64,000 nucleotides of DNA, from NCBI RefSeq assembly GCF_900115975.1, contig NZ_FOYM01000001.1, forward strand, positions 236,136-300,135, given 5' to 3'. The position numbers and the translations under genes were made by a program. Shown here in pieces: positions 60,702 through 64,000 of the stretch. The notes under the pieces are model-generated. The model was not told the DNA's origin and did not search any database. It saw only the letters and a list, made by a program, of their open reading frames with translations. Source of the stretch: Desulfoscipio geothermicus DSM 3669 (GTDB taxonomy: Bacteria; Bacillota; Desulfotomaculia; Desulfotomaculales; Desulfallaceae). Each line of letters starts with the position of its first letter. Within the stretch, counting starts at the first letter, position 1.

Positions 60702-62288
60702 TTGTCGGTAAAAAATAGCAATGAAATTATTTTGCAGAACCGGGTTCTTGTCGATGTTACCATAAACCCGATGAGCCGGAAGCATTATATTGAACTGGAT
60801 CCACCCAGTTTATTAAACAATCATGCGGATGTTGACAGATTAATGGCGGCATTAATTGACCGGTATCATAACCTGAAAGTACCTTTGGACTTGATGAACA
60901 AAGTGGGTGAAGTATTACGCCAGGCAGCTTGGCGGGTAACAGTGACGGTGGCTGATTTCGGGGGAAATTGGCAAATGATTGATATCGAGCCCGGTGACAA
61001 GACGGAGCGCCATTTCGGGCTGGCGGTAGATCTGGGAACGACCACCGTGGTAGGTTACCTGGTAGATTTGACCTCTGGGAAAATATTGGGTTCCGCTGCT
61101 GAGTATAATGAACAGGTCCGGTATGGAGAAGATATATTGACCAGAATTTACCTGGCCGGCACCCCGGAGGGCAGAAAACAGCTGCAGGACGCAGTAGTGA
61201 ACACATTAAATAATATTATTAACCGCCTGGTGCGGGAATTTAAAATAAAGAACCTGGAAATTAGTGCCGTCACCGTGGGTGCCAATACTACGATGGTACA
61301 CTTGCTTTTAGGGCTTGATCCCTCCCGAATCTGCATGGAACCATATATACCGGTTGTTAATCTGCCGGGCTGCGTTAACGCATCTGAACCCGGTCTGGCA
61401 GTTAACCCCAAAGCGCCTCTTTATTGTTTGCCAGGGGTTGGAAGTTATGTGGGCGGAGATATAACCGGCGGTATTCTGGCCAGCGGAATGTACCAAAAAC
61501 CGGAACTGGCTGTTTTTATCGATATCGGTACCAATGGGGAAATGGTATTGGGGAACAGTGAATGGCTTGCGGCGTGTGCCGGAGCAGCCGGCCCTGCACT
61601 GGAAGGCGGTGTTGCCCACGACGGCATGCGGGCCGAACCGGGAGCCGTTTACCAGGTACGAATTGATGCGGAAACCGGGAAGGTGGTCTATCGAACTATA
61701 GGTGGGCAAAAGGCCGCGGGTATTTGCGGTTCCGGATTGATAGATTGCCTGGCTGAATTGTTGCTGGCCGGAATCATCGATCGGGCGGGTAAGTTCAGGG
61801 ACACTGAAAAGGAATTTGTCGTAGTGCCGGCATCTGAATCTGCCACCGGAAAAGATATTACTTTTACCCAGACCGATATTGATAATATCATGCGCACCAA
61901 GAGCGCTGTTAATACAGCTTTGGAAGTATTGCTTGAAAGTGTGGGATGCCAATTGGCTGATATAGAAACTTTTTATGCAGCAGGAGCTTTTGGGCAGTAC
62001 CTGGACCTGGAATCAGCCATAACCATAGGATTGTATCCGGACTTGCCCCGGGAACGAATGATCCGGCTAGGTAACAGTTCCGGGGAAGGAGCCAGACTGG
62101 TGCTGATATCCGATGACAGCAGACGGGAGGCCGAGAAGATAGCGCGCAGCATAACGTATTTTGAGCTTAACGCCAGCGAGGTATTTATGAATAAGTTTGT
62201 GGGCAGTAAATTTCTACCCCATACCAATCTTGATTACTATCCCACCGTAAAAGAAAAGATGCTCCGGCGGGGACTGTTGCGCGATTAG
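60702..62288 (+). CDS. RACE-type (DUF4445) ASKHA protein without a ferredoxin domain
   Basis: 528 residues. Related proteins reductively activate corrinoid methyltransferase systems (RACE/RamA type): ATP-driven reduction of Co(II) corrinoid. The ASKHA domain is complete: FGLAVDLGTTTVVGYLVDL, AVTVGANTTMVHLLLG, VFIDIGTNGEMVLGN, AACAGAAGPALEGG and GICGSGLIDCLAELL. Canonical forms carry a [2Fe-2S] ferredoxin domain at the N-terminus or clusters at the C-terminus; here the protein starts in the linker region (VLVDVTINPMSRKHYIELDPPSL) and no CxxC-type cluster motif is seen. I prefer TTG 60702 with AGGAGG 11 nt upstream; GTG 60690 overlaps that site. No corrinoid protein or methyltransferase is adjacent in view. 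Confidence 0.85.
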   Translation: MSVKNSNEIILQNRVLVDVTINPMSRKHYIELDPPSLLNNHADVDRLMAALIDRYHNLKVPLDLMNKVGEVLRQAAWRVTVTVADFGGNWQMIDIEPGDKTERHFGLAVDLGTTTVVGYLVDLTSGKILGSAAEYNEQVRYGEDILTRIYLAGTPEGRKQLQDAVVNTLNNIINRLVREFKIKNLEISAVTVGANTTMVHLLLGLDPSRICMEPYIPVVNLPGCVNASEPGLAVNPKAPLYCLPGVGSYVGGDITGGILASGMYQKPELAVFIDIGTNGEMVLGNSEWLAACAGAAGPALEGGVAHDGMRAEPGAVYQVRIDAETGKVVYRTIGGQKAAGICGSGLIDCLAELLLAGIIDRAGKFRDTEKEFVVVPASESATGKDITFTQTDIDNIMRTKSAVNTALEVLLESVGCQLADIETFYAAGAFGQYLDLESAITIGLYPDLPRERMIRLGNSSGEGARLVLISDDSRREAEKIARSITYFELNASEVFMNKFVGSKFLPHTNLDYYPTVKEKMLRRGLLRD

Positions 62289-62324
62289 ACCATACTGATG
62301 ATGGTGACAAAGGAGCAGTTAGAA

Positions 62325-62738
62325 TTGAATAGGAAGGATAATGAAAATAGATGCCGCCAAACAGGCGAACGGCAGCATATACAAGAACACCTGGCGAACG
62401 AGCGAACTTTCCTGTCATGGATCCGTACTTCTGTAGCCATTTTGGCCTTTGGTTTTGTAATTGAAAAGTTTTCGGCATATTTACGGTTCTTGGAATATCA
62501 GGGCAGCATGTTTTCCACTCCGACCAGAGGGGTAGCAGCTTATCTGGGAGTGGCTTTCAGCATCATGTCAGGGTTGGTTGTAATCCTGGCTGCCGCCCGT
62601 TACCTGCAAACGCGCTCCCAGATTAACCAGGGTACATACCGTCCTTCACTTACGGCTGACTTGTTGCTGGCTGCCACGTTATTATTAGTTACGGTACTGG
62701 TAGTGATTTATCTGTTGCGCACACCTCTTCCCCGTTGA
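62325..62738 (+). CDS. DUF202 (YidH-like) membrane protein
   Basis: 137 residues with three membrane helices. The family signature is HLANERTFLSWIRTSVAILAFGFVIEKF; then VAFSIMSGLVVILAAARYLQT and LLLAATLLLVTVLVVIYLL. DUF202 proteins are small inner-membrane proteins of unknown function. The start is probably TTG 62325, with AGGAG 9 nt upstream, rather than the ATG pair at 62298. It follows the RACE-like gene after 36 bp and may be co-transcribed. Confidence 0.85.
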   Translation: MNRKDNENRCRQTGERQHIQEHLANERTFLSWIRTSVAILAFGFVIEKFSAYLRFLEYQGSMFSTPTRGVAAYLGVAFSIMSGLVVILAAARYLQTRSQINQGTYRPSLTADLLLAATLLLVTVLVVIYLLRTPLPR

Positions 62739-63191
62739 TTCTTTGAGTGCGTAGCCCGGGTAGAAGATGAGCATGAAAAGCGCTTCAGATTAATAATCCT
62801 CATAGAATAACTTGAAAAAAGGCCCGGGTGGTTACTACCGGGCATATTTCCGGTGCTTTCGGAACCCTCATGGATATGCCCGCAATTACGGCTCTTCCAG
62901 TGTACCGTTCATTCTCTCTTGGCAATTTTACCTTCCCCTTTTACCTTCCTTTAGATTCTGTAAAGCGACCCGATATAGTAGAATTGTCGCTCCTTCCTTC
63001 CCATGCTAAAAGGAAAGAACTTCCGGCGGTTTTAAAGCCATAAATCCCGGTTCCAGGGGCAGAAAAGTGTGCATGAGAAATTACCCTTATAAATATAAGT
63101 ACCTCATTATAAGACTTATTATCATCAGGTATTTCCAATCCCGCCAATTGTTGCGGTAAACTTTAGAAAGAAATTTGAGGGGAGGATTGAG
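62739..63191. other. Intergenic region before the YeiH gene
   Basis: 453 bp without a credible gene. A hairpin GCCCGG...CCGGGC near 62822-62843 has a T-rich tract on its minus-strand side (62815-62820), so it may end a minus-strand RNA. Upstream of YeiH lie TTATAAG-like palindromes: CTTATAAATATAAG (63086-63099) and ATAAGACTTAT (63110-63120), possible operator sites. Confidence 0.5.
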
Positions 63192-64000
63192 ATGCAGGTT
63201 GCAGTTCTTCAGCGTAAAGATTTTCTTCACGGTAGCATCCAAGGACTCGTTCTAACTATGGTAGTGGGAGTCCTTGCCCAAAACATTATCCACATACCTC
63301 TTTTGTCAGTACCCGGGCCGATGGTTATTGCTATTTTAGTTGGAATGGCCTGGCGGGCATTTATGGGAATCCCCAAATATGCCAACACAGGAATAAGCTT
63401 CGCGAGCAAGAGACTCCTGCGCTATGGTATTGTTTTAATGGGTGTTCGTCTTAACTTAGATGCCATTATTGCTACAGGTCCCCAAATCATTCTCCTGGAT
63501 GCATCGGTAATTATTATGGCCGTTGTTATTATATGCTATCTAGGAAGAATACTGGCTGTTGAAGAAAAATTGGCCTTACTGACAGCAGTAGGGACAGGAA
63601 TCTGTGGAGCCGCTGCTGTTGCTGCGGTCGCGCCAACGATTAAAGCGAATCAGGATGAAACTGTGGTATCTGTGGCGAGTGTTGCTGTTTTGGGGACCAT
63701 TGGCAGTATTTTATACATTCTGTTAAAACCGTTTCTGGGGTTAAGTTTAAACGAATACGGTATTTTTGCGGGATCAACCTTGCACGAAGTAGCCCATGTG
63801 GTAGCAGCATCTCAGCCGGCAGGTGAATCTGCGGCCAATATGGCTATTTTAACCAAACTCGGTCGGGTGGCACTATTAATTCCCGTTACTCTTGGGATTA
63901 GTCTTTGGTTTAACATGAGGGATGCAAGGAAGGAACAAAGCGCCGGATCGCAGGGCTTGTCAATTCCCTGGTTTATTTTCGGCTTTTTAGGCCTGAGTTG
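63192..64000 (+). CDS. YeiH-family (UPF0324) putative exporter, 3' end outside window
   Basis: 269 codons visible and still open at the window edge; family members are about 330-350 residues, so roughly the last quarter is missing. The YeiH/UPF0324 pattern is clear: PLLSVPGPMVIAILVGMAWR, GISFASKRLLRYGIVLMGVRLN, LTAVGTGICGAAAVAAVAPTIKA and AGSTLHEVAHVVAAS. About eight hydrophobic helices so far. Members are proposed sulphate or sulphite exporters or of unknown role, usually under a LysR regulator; none is seen here. ATG 63192 with GGGGAGG upstream. Confidence 0.9.
   Translation, partial: MQVAVLQRKDFLHGSIQGLVLTMVVGVLAQNIIHIPLLSVPGPMVIAILVGMAWRAFMGIPKYANTGISFASKRLLRYGIVLMGVRLNLDAIIATGPQIILLDASVIIMAVVIICYLGRILAVEEKLALLTAVGTGICGAAAVAAVAPTIKANQDETVVSVASVAVLGTIGSILYILLKPFLGLSLNEYGIFAGSTLHEVAHVVAASQPAGESAANMAILTKLGRVALLIPVTLGISLWFNMRDARKEQSAGSQGLSIPWFIFGFLGLS

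Overview
The window looks like a chromosomal segment of a spore-forming, anaerobic Firmicute of the Desulfotomaculum/Pelotomaculum type (Peptococcaceae-like Clostridia). This is inferred from gene content: AddAB rather than RecBCD, a GerMN/Gmad2 germination-type lipoprotein, YaaR (DUF327), an AprX-like subtilase, DUF3243, DUF2680, a pyruvoyl arginine decarboxylase, a corrinoid-activator-like ASKHA protein, TTG/GTG starts with strong Shine-Dalgarno (SD) sites, and many intrinsic terminators. No rRNA, CRISPR array, prophage or intact transposase was seen.

Layout. 0-3.3 kb is eroded accessory DNA: a hemZ remnant, an AT-rich marR/MATE module whose MATE gene has a frameshift, and a broken MacB-type permease. 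3.3-11.7 kb carries an FtsA-like ATPase with tandem beta-grasp repeats, two HD-GYP proteins around an FtsK/SpoIIIE translocase, and small conserved genes. 11.8-14.6 kb has a family III CoA-transferase, a deletion-fused lytS/cstA remnant and an SCP2 protein. 14.7-21.9 kb is addB-addA, followed by a structured RNA (6S-like candidate) and rnpB. 22.8-30.5 kb holds a chemoreceptor, lipoproteins, small membrane proteins, a cyclophilin, a THUMP-type rRNA methyltransferase, a patatin and YaaR. 30.7-38.4 kb has two related tRNA clusters around a GH13 enzyme, LysM and ComFB proteins, a DUF1992 gene behind a c-di-GMP-I riboswitch, tRNA-Cys and an AprX-like protease. 38.4-40.7 kb is a pdaD-speE-speB polyamine operon. 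40.8-48.3 kb has stress proteins, PspA, an orphan peptide-binding protein, a striking Q/N-rich protein, tiny membrane proteins and a family-4 uracil-DNA glycosylase. 48.4-54.5 kb is an alpha-glucan locus: GlgP divergent from DUF4912 and a GH57-GT4 fusion. 54.7-59.5 kb is a TetR-MFP-RND efflux operon. 59.6-64 kb, AT-richer, has a DsrE-like protein, a corrinoid-activator-like protein without a ferredoxin domain, DUF202 and a YeiH-family exporter that runs off the edge.

Themes. Cyclic-dinucleotide signalling recurs: three HD-GYP-type domains in two proteins, a c-di-GMP riboswitch and a ComFB-like protein. Alpha-glucan turnover is encoded by GH13, GlgP and GH57-GT4 genes. Two operators match the Bacillus FadR consensus, upstream of SCP2 and of the chemoreceptor. 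A family of long intergenic palindromes with GGGGACAGGCACC arms occurs at least seven times. All functions are read from sequence and family knowledge; no database search was run.
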